A stretch of DNA of 64,000 bases from Palaemon carinicauda (GCF_036898095.1 NC_090746.1:54354060-54418059); one strand, 5' to 3'; positions 50,346-64,000 are shown, numbered from the stretch's first letter. A program made the numbers and translations. The notes: a model not told the origin generated them from the letters alone.

Positions 50346-50453
50346 CTCAATTTCCCACTGAACTAAGGAGTCTGTATTGTGGGGGTCTCCATATACACAT
50401 AAAAGCAAGAACTTCTCTCGCTGCTCATAATCACAGTTGTTAGCATCTAATAC
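50346..50453 (-). CDS. Par-1/MARK kinase, KA1 exon
   Basis: Bounded by acceptor TTTTCAG and donor GTAAGAC. It encodes 36 residues, [20 protein letters not shown] through SLVQWEIE, the middle of the KA1 domain. It is phase 0 on both sides, joining IRK of the upstream exon and VCKLPR of the last exon. An Asn is inserted in the GDPHNTDS loop relative to the GDPH/GDGH-type loop I know from relatives, a region that tolerates change. Confidence 0.95.
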
Positions 50454-51561
50454 CTGAAAAGAAAAGGAGAATGCCAGGAAGAGATATTAGTCCTGAAGGA
50501 ATATTCAACATTCCCTTAAACTACATACAACTTCCCATGCTAAAGGTAGTAAAAAAAATATAATTCAAAAGTAAAATAAAAAGTGATGCATGAAGCGACT
50601 TAACACCACTTCTAAAATGCACTTTGAACACACTTACATTAAAAATACAAGACACTGTCCTGATACAGAAGCTATCTCACTACTATCAAACTATAAAATA
50701 AATCAAAATAACACAGAAACTGGGACTTTGGCTACAAAATTACATGCAAAGTAATAAAAGACCATTATCAGGCCAAGGAATCATGACAGTACCTCAATAT
50801 TAAAATAATCCATGCATATATGTCAATCAGTTTACAAAAGCTTCAGTAACCCATCTCATGACCTGCTTTGATTCTTTACAAGCATTACTGGGAACATGAA
50901 ATAAAATATTTAAAGAATTGAGAATATGTAACTTTATCTTTTTCTGTAAAATGTTTGGGGCAAGCTAAAATGGTGTCATAATACTAAAAAAAAAATAAAC
51001 AAAAAAAATATTACATTAAAACATCCAAGGCAAGCTGGAACAAGGGGTGGGAGGGTGGGACACACTGGCAAAATGTCAAATTTACTAATATAAAAAAGGA
51101 CATAATCTAACACTGCAGCAAGTCTGGCATGACATACCGTCATCTACAAGCACCCACAGTGAAGATTATATACTGTGGTACCTTATATTAATGACATAGA
51201 TGTACACACACAGACCTATGAATTTAGAAGAACTATATACTGCATTTTTCCCGTTTTACTTAAGGCTATTGTGTTGTAGATTGAAGGTGGAAAAGGGAAG
51301 AGGAAACAAGAGTGAAGGTCTGATAGCTAAGATTTACTGTTGTTGTAGTTGTTGCTGTTGTTGAAGTGGAGGGCAGTTGTGATATGGTGATGGGTGAGGG
51401 GAAGAAAGTATGTTTGCAAACCTGAAGAATGGCATGGTACTGGGAAGGAGGGAGTGAGGGATTTCGAGGGAGATAGCTGCTAGCATGAAGACAGTGTTAA
51501 GCAGGACATGCAGCGGGTGGATTACTTGTCGTCGCTATTCATGGTGCGGGGGGTGGTCTAC
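50454..51561. other. Short intron of Par-1/MARK gene
   Basis: 1.1 kb between KA1 exons. It includes a Gln-codon-like (TGT)n run near 51,337-51,362 and a GC-richer segment next to the upstream exon. No other gene seen. Confidence 0.7.
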
Positions 51562-51673
51562 CTTGCGAATCTCAGCCATGATGTCATTGGGGTCTCGAGA
51601 CGACGTCGTCTTCATACTCCATGTGAAGCGTAATGACCGAGGCTTAACTTGTTCATCATTATTCACTGATGTG
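51562..51673 (-). CDS. Par-1/MARK kinase, exon opening the KA1 domain
   Basis: Follows the acceptor CCTAACAG and ends at AAG before donor GTAGACC. The exon is 112 nt. The first base finishes a codon from the exon upstream, then 37 codons read [20 protein letters not shown] through [24 protein letters not shown] is the hallmark start of the MARK/Par-1 KA1 domain. The upstream residues belong to the variable spacer. With the next two exons it gives a continuous 110-residue C-terminus. Confidence 0.95.
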
Positions 51674-54600
51674 CTGTTAGGGTAAGAAACAGTCATGAAG
51701 AAAAATATACAATATATACATACAAATTCAAAGTTATTATAAAATATTGAAAGACCAAAATTCAAGATGACCAGAAAACTGGAGCTAAGAATGTATCAAT
51801 ATAAGTATCCACTGGTGGTACAAACCTATTCTAAAAGAATATGTTAATAATTTAAAACTGGACAGATTTTATACACGTAGTCAGTCTGTTCCAGACCATT
51901 AAATGACATTTGGGGGGAATTTCCTGTGGAGATATAAGTGGTAAAATTAAAAATTCCATGAACCTCATTAACTCCAAGTCACCAATTCCTGTATATTAGA
52001 TTAGAATTAAGGAAAAAATTCCAGTTTCTAGAAACCTACCACTACTAATGCTACCTTGTCATATAAATTTCTCTTTACACTCACACCTAAACAAAAACCT
52101 ATATATCAAATATCATTGCGGAAATATTCATTTGATTTGAATATAATATGAATTGGATTAGTGTAAAAATTAAAAAATTACAAATTAATAACTATATCCA
52201 TAGTGGACAAATGGAAGAGAAATTCTTGAACAGCAGTTGAAAATAATTATTGTACACTTTTTATTTTAATACAAAAGTTAAAAAATTATTTGCACACGGA
52301 TCTATTGATTTTAAATCCTACAGACTCTATAATTTCTCTTTGTTAATCATGACTCCTAACATGTATGGACATTCTTCAAAAATATAATTACAAATTGAAA
52401 AATGCATTATTCACAATTCTTTTTAGGTATTCTTTTATAATCCTGGGACAAAGGATTAGCAGTTCACTAATATAACTAACTTATAGATTAAAGGTAAAAG
52501 GAAGAAAACAATGCATGTGTACGGGAAGGAAGGAATAAAAATAAATCTTAGTTCTTTCTACACTGTGCCGTGCAGTTAACAATATACAGTACTCATTACA
52601 AGGTCGAGGTATTTTGTGTCAAAACTGCTCACCAATGCTAGAACATAAAATAGTATTTGCATGTGTGATCTAATAGTCTCATTCTTACAAAGGATAAGAC
52701 ATGTACAGTATTCATATCAAGGTCCTAATTATTGCACATCAAATAATTAACCTGTTTTTCCCACCTAATGCATGCTATGGTAGATGTAGATATAAATATT
52801 AATATATAACTATTCTTCTACTTTTCAGTTCTTTTATCCTATATTTGCTTTACTTTCTTCACTTTAAATATTCATAATCAATTAATATTTTGAAAATCAG
52901 TTTTAAAAAATTCCATCCCCCATCTATAATCTGTAATTCAGAATATCCACCGACACCATCTGTTGTATAAGAAGATTAATATATTGCACTTATCACTTAT
53001 TTTTATCCTCCCAATTTACTGTGGTTGCTGAGTTTATTTTCTATACATATATATACTCTCCTTTTCCTATAAAATTTTCATGATGTAGTGTGTCTCCATT
53101 TATTTTCATCTAATCCAATCCATTTTCAATTTGTTTTCATCTTTTAATAGTTAACTTCAACAGATTTCAAATAAATGGCCTGCCTTACTGTTGGTTATCT
53201 TAGTGTTTTAAGTTTTTCATTCTTCCTAGGCATCTAAAATTTATATTTGTTCTTCTTTCTCTATTAATACAGTTGTCATGTCAATAACCCAAATTTCATT
53301 CACTCAAGACAGTATATTAGAATATCAAATTACCTATCAACTATTCAAAAAGTGTCCTTGCCACCTGCCTCTTGGCTTTTAGCTTTTATTTCTCACTATT
53401 GTATATCGCCCTCCTTTTACTTGACTTTCTATCTTTGTAAAAGCTATTCAGGCCAATTAGCTTCTCAACTGGCCCTTGTAAATGAAGACTACACTAAGTA
53501 TTCTAATCTTTCTTTAAATCCCTTTACAAGTATCAAGAAAGTTCACAATAGTGCAGCCTTTCATGGTTTTATTCTATCATTTCCTAATATTCCTATGAAA
53601 CTTTAATTTGGACATAGTACCATTATTAGTGTTTACACAGTATATATGTTGACATTTCAGAACAGAATAAGGTACCCTGAACTGTACTTGCAATATTTTC
53701 CTTACACAATAAAAGATATCTTCAAATGCAATTTCCAGAACATTTGCTATATATATCCTAACGATACTGTTTCTAAAGTCTTTACTACTATTATTGACTG
53801 AAAAAGGCTATATGAAATCTATCAAAATCCCTAAACATTACAAGCAGCCTTGCAAACCTATGAAACAGGAAGCAACACCACAAACATCAAGGGAACATAC
53901 AATTTAAGCTAGATAGTTTTGAGAATTCAGGGATAATCATATTTCTAGCATTAGGTCTTATCAATGTGTATATAAAAACGAGTCCTTGCTGAATTTGTCT
54001 TTCCTCTGTTTATATTTTTAGACCATTTCATCAACCGAACAAAAATGAACTGTCAAAAGGTCACAATAAATTGAGGTAAATCAATATACCCCTACTACAT
54101 AATCATTACTGACCTACCCCTATTTGATAGGATATAACTGAAGTTGGTATGATTTGTTTAAATATATGCCATACAGTAAAGCATTTTCAGATTATTTTGC
54201 AGGAGCATTTTATGAACCCAGCAGTGGGATCGATGAAGATATATTCAGGCATGTCTTTTAATAAATAATAGTCCTTCATTATCCGTTTTACTTCAATCCC
54301 CTAATCTCTTCTATGCAAATAACTGACAAAATAAGATGATAGTATTTGGTATTCAATTTGAACCTCATAACTGGTCAAAAGTCTATATCGATTCATGATT
54401 TACTAGATGGATTTGATATTTTCATATTTTCTCTACCATATGAAGTATCTATTATTGCTTAAGAAAAAACAGCAGGAGATTTCAGAAAATAAAGTTTGGT
54501 ACTGTATTATAGTCAGTTTAAATGATAAACAATATAAAAATGTTGATTTAAAGAATAGATCACTTAAATAACTAAGGCAAGCGATAAACTATGGAAAATG

Positions 54601-54907
54601 TTAAATCTTTCTTGGTAAGGAGAATAATGAATTCACAGGCTAATGGGTTATGAATTACAATGCTAAACCTGAAGGAATGTTCTTTCTTAATATGGAAACT
54701 GAAGTTTGAGACAGTTTTCTTCGCATGGAAACTGAAGTTCAAAAAAATCAAACCTATCAAAACATTATCCTCTGATAATAGAATCCTATCCCTATTATTT
54801 AATGAATTTGTCAGATAAAGACTGGGGAGACAAAGAAATGGCCAAGACCATGTTGAACATCTGACACTGGGTTAAACAAAGCAAGTTTAAATGATTGTAA
54901 TGTAGTA
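51674..54907. other. Intronic stretch
   Basis: AT-rich, with no recognised exon or mobile element. It lies inside the presumed intron upstream of the KA1 exons. Confidence 0.5.
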
Positions 54908-57452
54908 CGTACATACATATACCAAGGCACTTCCCCCAATTTTTGGGGTAGCCAACAACAACAAATAAAACAAAAACAAACAAGGGGACCTCTACTCTCT
55001 ACGTTCCTCCCAGCCTAACAAGGGACTCAACGGAGTTCAGCTGGTACTGCTAGGGTGCCACAGCCCACCCTCCCCCGTTATCCACCACAGATGAAGCTTC
55101 ATAATGCTGAATCCCCTACTGCTGCTACCTCCGTGGTCATCTAAGGCATTGGAGGAAGCAGCAGGGCCTACCGGAACTGCGTCACAATCGCTTGCCATTC
55201 ATTCCTATTTCTAGCACGCTCTCTTGCCTCTCTCACATCTATCCTCCTATCACCCAGAGCTTTCTTCACTCCATCCATCCACCCAAACCTTGGCCTTCCT
55301 CTTGTACTTCTCCCATCAACTCTTGCATTCATCACCTTCTTTAGCAGACAGCCATTTTCCATTCTCTCAACATGGCCAAACCACCTCAACACATTCATAT
55401 CCACTCTAGCTGCTTACTCATTTCTTACACACGTTTTCACTCTCACCACTTCGTTCCTAACCCTATCTACTCGAGATACACCAGCCATACTCCTTAGACA
55501 CTTCATCTCAAACGCATTCAATTTCTGTCTATCCATCACTTCCATTCCCCACAACTCCGATCCATACATCACAGTTGGTACAATCACTTTCTCATATAGA
55601 ACTCTCTTTACATTCATGCCCAACCCTCTATTTTTTACTACTCTCTTAACTGTCCCCAACACTTTGCAACCTTCACTCACTCTCTGACGTACATCTGCTT
55701 CCACTCCACCATTTGCTGCAACAACAGACCCCAAGTACTTAAACTGATCCACCTCCTCAAGTAACTCTCCATTCAACATGACATCCAACCTTGCACCACC
55801 TTCCCTTCTCGAACATCTCATAACCTTACTCTTACCCACATTAACTCTCAACTTCCTTCTCTCACACTATTCCAAATTCTGTCACTAATCGGCCAAGCTT
55901 CTCATCTGTGTCTGCAACCAGTACAGTATCATTCGCAAACAACAACTGATTTACCTCCCATTCATGGTCATTCTCGTCTACCAGTTTTAAATCCTCGTCC
56001 AAGCACTCGAGCATTCACCTCTCTCACCACTCCATCAACATACAAGTTAAACAACCACGGTGACATCACACATCCCTGTCTCAGCCCCACTCTCACCGGA
56101 AACCAATCACTCGCTTCATTTCCTATCCTAACACATGCTTTACTACCTTTGTAGAAACTTTTCACTGCTTGCAACAAAATTCCACCAACTCCATATAACC
56201 TCATCACATTCCACATTGCTTCCCTATCAACTCTATCATACGCTTTCTCCAGATCCATAAACGCAACATACACCTCCTTACCTTTTGCTAAATATTTCTC
56301 GCATATCTGCCTTACTGTAAAAATCTGATTCATACAACCCTTACCTCTTCTAAAACCACCCTGTACTTCTAAGATTGCATTCTCTGTTTTATCCTTGATC
56401 CTATTAATCATTACTCTACCATACACTTTTCCAACTACGCTTAATAAACTAATACCTCTTGAATTACAACACTCATGCACATCTCCCTTACCCTTATATA
56501 GTGGTACAATACATGCACAAACCCAATCTACTGGTACCATTGACAACACAAAACACATATTAAACAATTTCACCAACCATTCAAGTACAGTCACACCCCC
56601 TTCCTTCAACATCTCGGCTCTCACACCATCCATACCAGACGCTTTTCCTACTCTCGTTTCATCTAGTGCTCTCCTCACTTCATCTAGTGCTCTCCTTACT
56701 TCATCTATTGTAATCTCTCTCTCATTCTCATCTCTCATCACTGGCACCTCAACACCTGCAATTATATCTGCCTCCCTATTATCCTCAACATTCAGTAAAC
56801 TTTCAAAATATTCCGCCCATCTTTTCCTTGCCTCCTATCCTTTTAACCACCTTCCATTTCCATCTTTCACTCTCTTCAATTCTTGAGCCAGCCTTCCTTA
56901 CTCTCTTCACTTCTTTCCAAAACTTCTTATTCTCTTCATATGAATGACCCAATCCCTGACCCCACCTCAGGTCAGCTGCCCTCTTTGCCTCACGTACTTT
57001 GCGCTTTACTTCCACATTTTTCTCTTTATATTTTTCATACTTCTCTATACTATTACTCTGCAGCCATTCTTCAAAGCCCTCTTTTTCTCTTCCACTTTTA
57101 CCTTCACTCCTTCATTCCACCATTCACTGCCCTTCCTCATGCTGCCTCCAACAACCTTCTTGCCACACACATCACTTGCAATCCCAACAAAATTTTCTTT
57201 TACTAACTTCCACTCCTCTAATTTGCCAGTTTCTCTTACTTTCACTTCGTCATATGTCATTTTCAACCTTTCCTGATATTTACGTTTTACCCCCGGTTTT
57301 ATTAGCTCTTCAACCCTCACTAGCTCCCTTTTACATCCACCTACTCTATTCCCCCACACTTTTGCTGCAACTAATTTTCCTTCCACCAAAAAATTATCAG
57401 ACATGTAATGTAGTACCACTGACTTTCCCTCCAATCCACACTTTCCTTCCAA
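54908..57452 (-). mobile_element. 5'-truncated LINE in the kinase intron
   Basis: The element reads on the minus strand from the end of an endonuclease-like segment (57,452) through RT to a 3' tail ending GGGGGAAGTGCCTTGGTATA near 54,910. A poly(A/T) run of about 20 sits at the truncated 5' edge (57,451-57,470). A 3' fragment of the same family occurs at 30,308-30,425. Truncation at the 5' end is the normal result of target-primed insertion. Confidence 0.88.
55168..57452 (-). pseudogene. LINE reverse transcriptase ORF, broken
   Basis: Pieces in at least two frames: a linker after the endonuclease (57,452-57,045, starting near YMSDNFLVEGK), then 57,015-56,803, then RT (56,747-55,968). The RT has FMDLEKAYDRVDR as motif A and GLRQGCVMSPWLFNLYVDG as motif B. 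Motif C near 55,912-55,947 reads FANDTVLVA, so one of its two Asp is Asn. The tail (55,851-55,168) includes FKYLGSVVAANGG and LRWFGHVERM and carries one in-frame stop at 55,414. EVRRALD is duplicated in tandem near 56,690. Likely RTE- or jockey-type, clade not settled. Confidence 0.85.
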
Positions 57453-59289
57453 AAAAAAAAAAAAAAAAAATGCATTCTAATTTCAAAACACACTTACCTT
57501 ACTTTTCATTCATATCAGTAAAGTGGCTATCTTTCTTTTTTGTATTTAATTGAATCTGTATTACATTAAAAGCTTACTATTAAAAACATTCACTTGTTCT
57601 GGTTTCAAGAGACTTCTTACCTTTCTCCTTTCCAATATGACATATTCCAAATATATTCTACTATAGCTAATCTTGCTGCCTTTGATTTGTTATAAAATAA
57701 ATACTGTAGTCAAACTACACTATAAAAACTATCGAATTCCCAAATGGTCAACTGTCCAATTATTGTTGTATTAAGCTATCTAAAGAGGGACTGGACTATG
57801 AGGGGTGGCTATTAGGTAGCCATGTGCAATTCCCTCACCATATCATACCATTTCCACTTATTTCTTATGTACTGACATCTGCCAAAAAACTACTGATACT
57901 TGACATTCTTGTGTGTTTCATCACTGAACAAATCCTACTATACATTTTTATAATGAACTACTGATGACATAAACATTAATGGTACTTGATCTCAAAACTA
58001 CTGCTGTTTTTGGCTGCTTTATTGGTACCTTCATTTCCTTTGATGCTCAGGATTTGTAACTGTCTTTTTTAAACTATTGCTCAAAGTTAATATACTTTCA
58101 TGACTTGTTTTAAGATACACATTTACTTCTTACAATCAAAAGTATTTTAATTTAAAATGAATATATTTTTCAATATAATTTTTTACTTTCATGCTCTATG
58201 AATTTGTAAAATAAAACAAACATCTAAACCCTGCAACTTGAATACTGCATATGGTTCACTTGATGCTTTCTATAAATTTACATCTCTCTAACCTCATTTT
58301 CTAATATAATTTTCCTCATTTGTCAGCTCCATTCAGACATTTTTGCAATTTAACGTTCTGCAATAAAAGTATTTTAAAAACTAATATACGGTATATATAT
58401 TATTATTCAAAATAAACATACACCATAATTAGGTCAATACACACCTAAACCTTCAACCACAGTCATTTAAACATTCTTTTCAATTATAAAAAAAAAGTTG
58501 CAACTCAAAAGCAGCAGAGTAAGCTAAATTAAAAGCAAGAGATACCTACTTACAGTAAGCCCAATACGGTGAGGTTACAGTGAAATTAAAATAAATCCGA
58601 TTTAAGTCTACCACAAATTTTACAATGCAGCGATAAAACAAAATACTAAACTGAAATTGTGTGCCCCAGTTAATCTTATCTTTTAATTAAATCAGTACTA
58701 GGTGCACAGACCTCTCTTAGGCATAAATATTTACATTTTTATACATAGGCAAAAGGTTCATTTGAGTAATACTAAATTTTATTACAAAATGGTGCACTGG
58801 TTAAAGCATAATGCATTAAGGAATATTTTTCTTTGCTGAAACTCAGAGTATAATACCTGTCAAATATAAGAAAATGAATAAAGAATAACCTACAATTGCA
58901 TTTCAAACAAGCTTACCATAAAAGATTTACACATCAAATTAATTGTTGAGTGAATATCTGCCACATTAACTGTTGCAGGTAATCAATGCATATAATCATA
59001 TCTTAAAATGAAAATACCTGTATATTGCTGTAAATTGCTAATTTTATCTTTTGCATAAATATGCTTCAACTTAAAACTCTAATATACTGCACACTAAAAC
59101 ATGGAAAACATCTAACAACTTAACCCAAGCATGTACGTGCTACAAATGATTCTGCATAAACACAATGGGTTGGTCACCATTACATGTGCTTGGTTCCCAA
59201 TGCAGCTACCAATCCCACACCAGGAGGCATCACCACCAAACTTCAACAAGAAATGATTGCTTTAAGTAGCACCACATAGCTCCATCAAG
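57453..59289. other. Intronic stretch
   Basis: AT-rich, with no gene or known repeat recognised. Confidence 0.45.
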
Positions 59290-59440
59290 GCAACAGATAT
59301 GACCTCAACTTCCTTACCTTTTGGAATGCTCCTCAGTGATACGGCAATCTGCCACCCAATCAGCCAACTCTGCTTCCATTCCCCCATCCTTGCTGAAAAC
59401 ACTTCCCAATACTTTAAATGTCCATTGCTTTCCTTTACTT
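59290..59440 (-). mobile_element. Small LINE fragment
   Basis: Minus-strand frames read FKVLGSVFSKDGGMEAELAD, equivalent to FKYLGSVVAANGGVEADV of the LINE at 55.7 kb. It is a short internal fragment of a related but different LINE. Confidence 0.6.
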
Positions 59441-60107
59441 AACTAATAAACAAGAAAAGTTCTAAACACATGAAAATGAGAACTAAAGCTACATGACAAC
59501 AGTGACCAACCCAATTTTTCTTTTCCAATTTAAATGTCCTTGTGAACATCATTAAGAGATGGAAATGAGTTAATAAAAAAATTAAGGTTCCCCTTCAAAG
59601 TTCTTGAAATTACAGTCTAATAAGTGTGACACTGTTCTTATAAAAATCCCCCTAAAAGAATGTACACAAAAATTATCTGAGAATAAAGTGGACTAATGTC
59701 CCATTCTAGCAAAACAAATTACTTGTTGCACATTATTTAAAATTTGCTATCCAATAGAATCTCTTATTACTGTACTTTTTAAAAGATCATCGAAGTACAG
59801 AAATGGCTTTTAGGAGAAGTTTACACTGTACATGCTACTCTCGACTTAAAAACAAAAATGCACAGAAGTTTACATTTTATTACACCCCATGAAGATTCAG
59901 ATGATTCTCCTATCCAAAGGAATATCCCAAATTATCTATAGAGCTGTGTAATGTTTGCAAGAGAAAATGTGTGCGCATAATCTTATGCCCAAAATGTCTT
60001 AGTTTTGAAACTTAATATAGAAAAAAATAGCAATCTAGATACATAATGCAATGTAAAATATATAAAATATACAAAGCTACTGAAACTACATAACATACCC
60101 AACATAC

Positions 60108-60140
60108 CTAGGAGCTTGCCTAGTAGGTGTTTCCAGGGGG
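60108..60140 (-). CDS. Candidate 33-nt microexon of Par-1/MARK gene
   Basis: Minus strand: acceptor AAATTTCAG, 33 bases, donor GTATGTTGGG. Read with one leading base and two trailing bases, it encodes PLETPTRQAP plus an AG that pairs with the C of the exon at 51,673 to give Ser. Phase and length (divisible by three) fit an optional exon in the variable spacer of the kinase. The peptide itself is not one I can match, so the call rests on splice signals and phase alone. Confidence 0.4.
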
Positions 60141-60142
60141 CT

Positions 60143-61973
60143 GAAATTTAAAACAAAGCAAAAAATCAAACAAACATGCACAACCATTCTATCATTAAAA
60201 TACAAATATTAACACAAGTAAAATAAAACAAAAAAACTTATCAGTTTTTGCTAAATGACTATAGCTTCTTGACTTTGGAAGATGATGATAATTTTAGGAC
60301 ATACAAATCAAAGGATATGAAAGTTTCAATAAAAATGGGCAAGCTGACTAAGATTTAGCATCAATACAAGGAAGGATGTCTAAAAACCAAACAATGGGTG
60401 TTTTAAATATAGGAGCTAAACAGCAGAGAAAAAAATTAATTGAGTAAGTCTTAACAATGGACAAAAGAAAAAAATGTGATTAGTGTACAAGGGATAGTAG
60501 TACACCAAGATGTTGAAACAGACTAGAAATTAGATGCATTATGAAATGGTACATTAATAAATGTAACATGCAAACTGAGACACCTTATGTCATTTAGTAA
60601 AACTCAAAAACAGCAATGTGTCTTGTAACATCAACTATTTCCTATAAATGTATAGCTGGACTGCAGAAATGCAAGGTGATTTCTTTTTCATTTACAACAG
60701 TTTGATTATTTTTCTTACATCTATTATCTAATACAATGCAAATAAAAGGAATGAAAAGAAGTGATCTAGTTACACTGATATCATTAGACTAATACAGTTT
60801 CTAAATTCTATACTGTATTGATAAATTATGGTCATTCATAACTTCTATAGAAGTAATATCAATACTACTGAAGATACTGTAGATGTTTTGGTGTTAGGAT
60901 TTATGGAATTATATGACCATAAATATTGCTCCTTTAAGTGGATACTAAATAGCAAGTGTTACTTGACAACTTATATAAAAAAAAAACAACTGGCCACACT
61001 TAGGGCCCAAAGAAGCATAAATTGACTAACTCAAAATTAACATTCATAACATCCGTTCAGGTGAACAATGATATATGTTTTTAAAATTTTAAAATTATTT
61101 TGATTAGGACATCTGGAATTTACTTAATTCTAAATATATGTTTTTACAATTTTAAATTATTTTGATTATGATATCTGGAATTTACTTAATTCTAAATTAC
61201 TATCAAAACGAGTGATTTAGGCGAGACTTGCTTCACAAGACCTCCATATTCTCCACTTCCCAGAAATCAATTGTCCACAATTGCTGCTATTACAGTACAC
61301 ACTAATATAATCAACTTGTTCATGATCATAAATTCAAGTGTGGTAATTATGCACTTTATTGCACATGATGGAATATTTAAGATCTGATGAGTGAATGTAG
61401 TCAAGTTTCAGATTATTTCTATTTTTTTTTTTTTTTTTTGATGATTGACAATAGTGCTTTATTAGTAAAATTAACACATTCCAACAATCATAAGTAATAT
61501 ATCATAAAATATTTAAAACTATATTACAAGCTTTGTCTAAATAAAGATCAATAAAAGCTTGTCCTTTTCCTTTAATATAATTAAATTATTCATAGTAACA
61601 GTTATACGTATATTCCAATGAATAAAACATTTTCATATAGACACTGCTGTATGTTATCAATTTTACGAGTGTCGCCAATGAACAAAATTCATATGCAATA
61701 AATAAACATACGTCTGTAGGAATGCAAAGCCCGACATGTATGATACAGACATATTTGCAGCAGCATGCAGTCTTAAGCCCCGAAAAGCACTGCCCATAGT
61801 AATATCCAAAAAAATAAGCATATTGTAAACCTTGTTAAGGTTCTTCAAAAGTTATACAAGCTAAATTGCCAATTGAAAAGAATGCTTCTACAAAACTCAA
61901 GTAAAACTGCAAAGTACCTTCTGCGAATTATATAGTACACGTATACAGCATAATAGAAGAAGCTTTTCCAGGC

Positions 61974-61976
<3 letters not shown>
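60143..61976. other. Gene-free stretch
   Basis: AT-rich, probably intronic if the microexon is real. It contains a tandem duplication (61,072-61,199) and a T-run at 61,421-61,439. Confidence 0.45.
61072..61199. repeat. Tandem duplication of about 62 bp
   Basis: Two head-to-tail copies containing ATCTGGAATTTACTTAATTC. Confidence 0.92.
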
Positions 61977-61978
<2 letters not shown>

Positions 61979-62069
<91 letters not shown>

Positions 62070-62112
62070 CTATCTATCTATCTATCTATATATAACTATC
62101 TACCTATCTACC

Positions 62113-62197
<85 letters not shown>

Positions 62198-62198
62198 T
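61979..62198. repeat. Compound (CA)n(TA)n(TATC)n microsatellite
   Basis: Runs of CA, TA, TATC and TACC, then TA and CA again. Confidence 0.97.
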
Positions 62199-62239
62199 AC
62201 TATATATATTTATGTAAACATACATACTGTACATACTGT

Positions 62240-63240
62240 ATACCTAATGGCAAAAAAGGGAGATCTGACCGATTGCAATAACAGAGGCATCAAACTTACG
62301 TCAGCGGTCATGAAAATATATAGTATGCTTATCCTAGAGAGAAACTTCGATGAAAAGTTGAGAGATGAACAAGCAAGGATTTAGAAAAGGTGAAAGTTGT
62401 ACAGACCAAATTTTCATTTCAAGTTATGTACTGTACAGCAATGTATAGAATATAGAAATGTATTTTTTATGGCATTTGTGGACTATGAAAAAGTCTTTAA
62501 TGATGTGTACCGGCCAATTTTGTGGAAGGTCGTATGTTATTATGGCGTTCCTCTAAGGTATGTAAATTTGATTAGGTTTGTCCATGAGCATAGCAAATGC
62601 AAAGTAAATATTAGTGGAGTCCTATGAAATGAATTTCAAGTGAACAGTAGAGTATTCCAAGGAAATGTGTTATCATTTATGTTGTTTATCCTTCTCATGG
62701 ATTTTGTAATGCATAGAAACGTTGGGATTGGTAACAGAAAATTAGCAGACCTAGAGTATGCTAATGATGCTGTCCTTATTAGCAAACACCACAGGATTTG
62801 TAACACATGCTTACCAGATTGCATGAAACATCGCATAAGGTTGGGGTCATGATATAAGAAAAACAGAGACGATGAGTACGGAATATGCAATTGAAGACTT
62901 GATTATATCATTGGAAGGAGAAAGGAGTAATGAGCTAGAAACAATGAAAATTTCAAAACTATGATCTCTAATACAGGGTCTTGAGAATTGGATTTTATTG
63001 AAAAAATGCAAAAAGCAAATCAGACAATGACTAGGTTAGGTAAAATTTAGAAATCAAATTGCCTGAAATTACATATAAAAATCAGGTTATATATCGGTCT
63101 AATGAGATCAGTGTTACTGTATGGACATGAGTCTGGTATGACCATGAAACAATATCCAATAGATTTTATAGATTTGAGAACAAAGCCCTCAGAAGAATAA
63201 TAGGAGTTAATGGCAGGACAGGATTAGGAATGGCAGTAAC
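62240..63240 (+). pseudogene. Decayed LINE reverse transcriptase
   Basis: Plus-strand fragments in several frames: AFVDYEKVFNDVYRPILWKV (motif A region) near 62,475 and VFQGNVLSFMLFILLMDFVM (motif B) near 62,650. LADLEYANDAVLIS near 62,742 has Asn in place of the first motif C Asp. IRLYIGLMRSVLLYGHESG follows near 63,085. These match the RT order of RTE/jockey-type LINEs. Dense stops and shifts. It is a different family from the LINE at 55-57 kb. Confidence 0.75.
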
Positions 63241-63956
<716 letters not shown>

Positions 63957-64000
63957 AAATAAACCACAAATAACTTTCAATGACAAGGAATCATATACCT

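Noticed and set aside
51535..51561. Read-through of the KA1 exon into VDHPPHHE as an alternative C-terminus
   Set aside because: The donor GTAGAC is usable and the joined KA1 domain is complete. The read-through ends after eight residues without conservation evidence.

Overview
The window looks like nuclear DNA from a crustacean, most likely a decapod. The grounds are very long (TA)n arrays, two DIRS-like retrotransposons, a Gypsy element with an envelope-like gene, LINEs with (AAT)n tails, TTAA-flanked MITEs and one host gene with very long introns. The species-level assignment is inference from repeat content, since no database search was possible. No bacterial-type genes, operons, tRNA, rRNA or CRISPR array are visible.

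Positions 1-39,000 are almost entirely nested mobile elements. A degraded DIRS-like element (455-10,886) has inverted ends and an internal complementary region. A (TA)n array separates it from a Gypsy/Ty3 LTR element (11,461-23,165) with gag, protease, reverse transcriptase, RNase H, integrase and envelope-like segments, all broken. Into its 3' part a Tigger/pogo DNA transposon (20,043-22,547) has inserted, with an apparently intact 625-residue transposase. At 25,676-27,890 is a small two-LTR Gypsy derivative in which gag is fused in frame to integrase and everything between is deleted. LINE 3' ends lie at 29.7-30.4 kb. A second DIRS-like element on the minus strand (about 32,588-38,970) has gag joined directly to RNase H with most of the reverse transcriptase missing, then a tyrosine recombinase.

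From about 42.6 kb to at least 51.7 kb, and probably to 60.1 kb, the minus strand carries the 3' end of a Par-1/MARK serine-threonine kinase gene. Three exons encode the C-terminal KA1 domain with canonical splice sites and matching phases, and a phase-compatible 33-nt microexon is proposed at 60.1 kb. Its introns hold two piggyBac-type MITEs, a 5'-truncated LINE, a LINE fragment, a copy of the AAT-tailed repeat and short tandem duplications. A second decayed LINE and (TA)n arrays fill the right edge.

Apart from the kinase exons, the Tigger transposase and the gag-integrase fusion, every coding segment found is interrupted.
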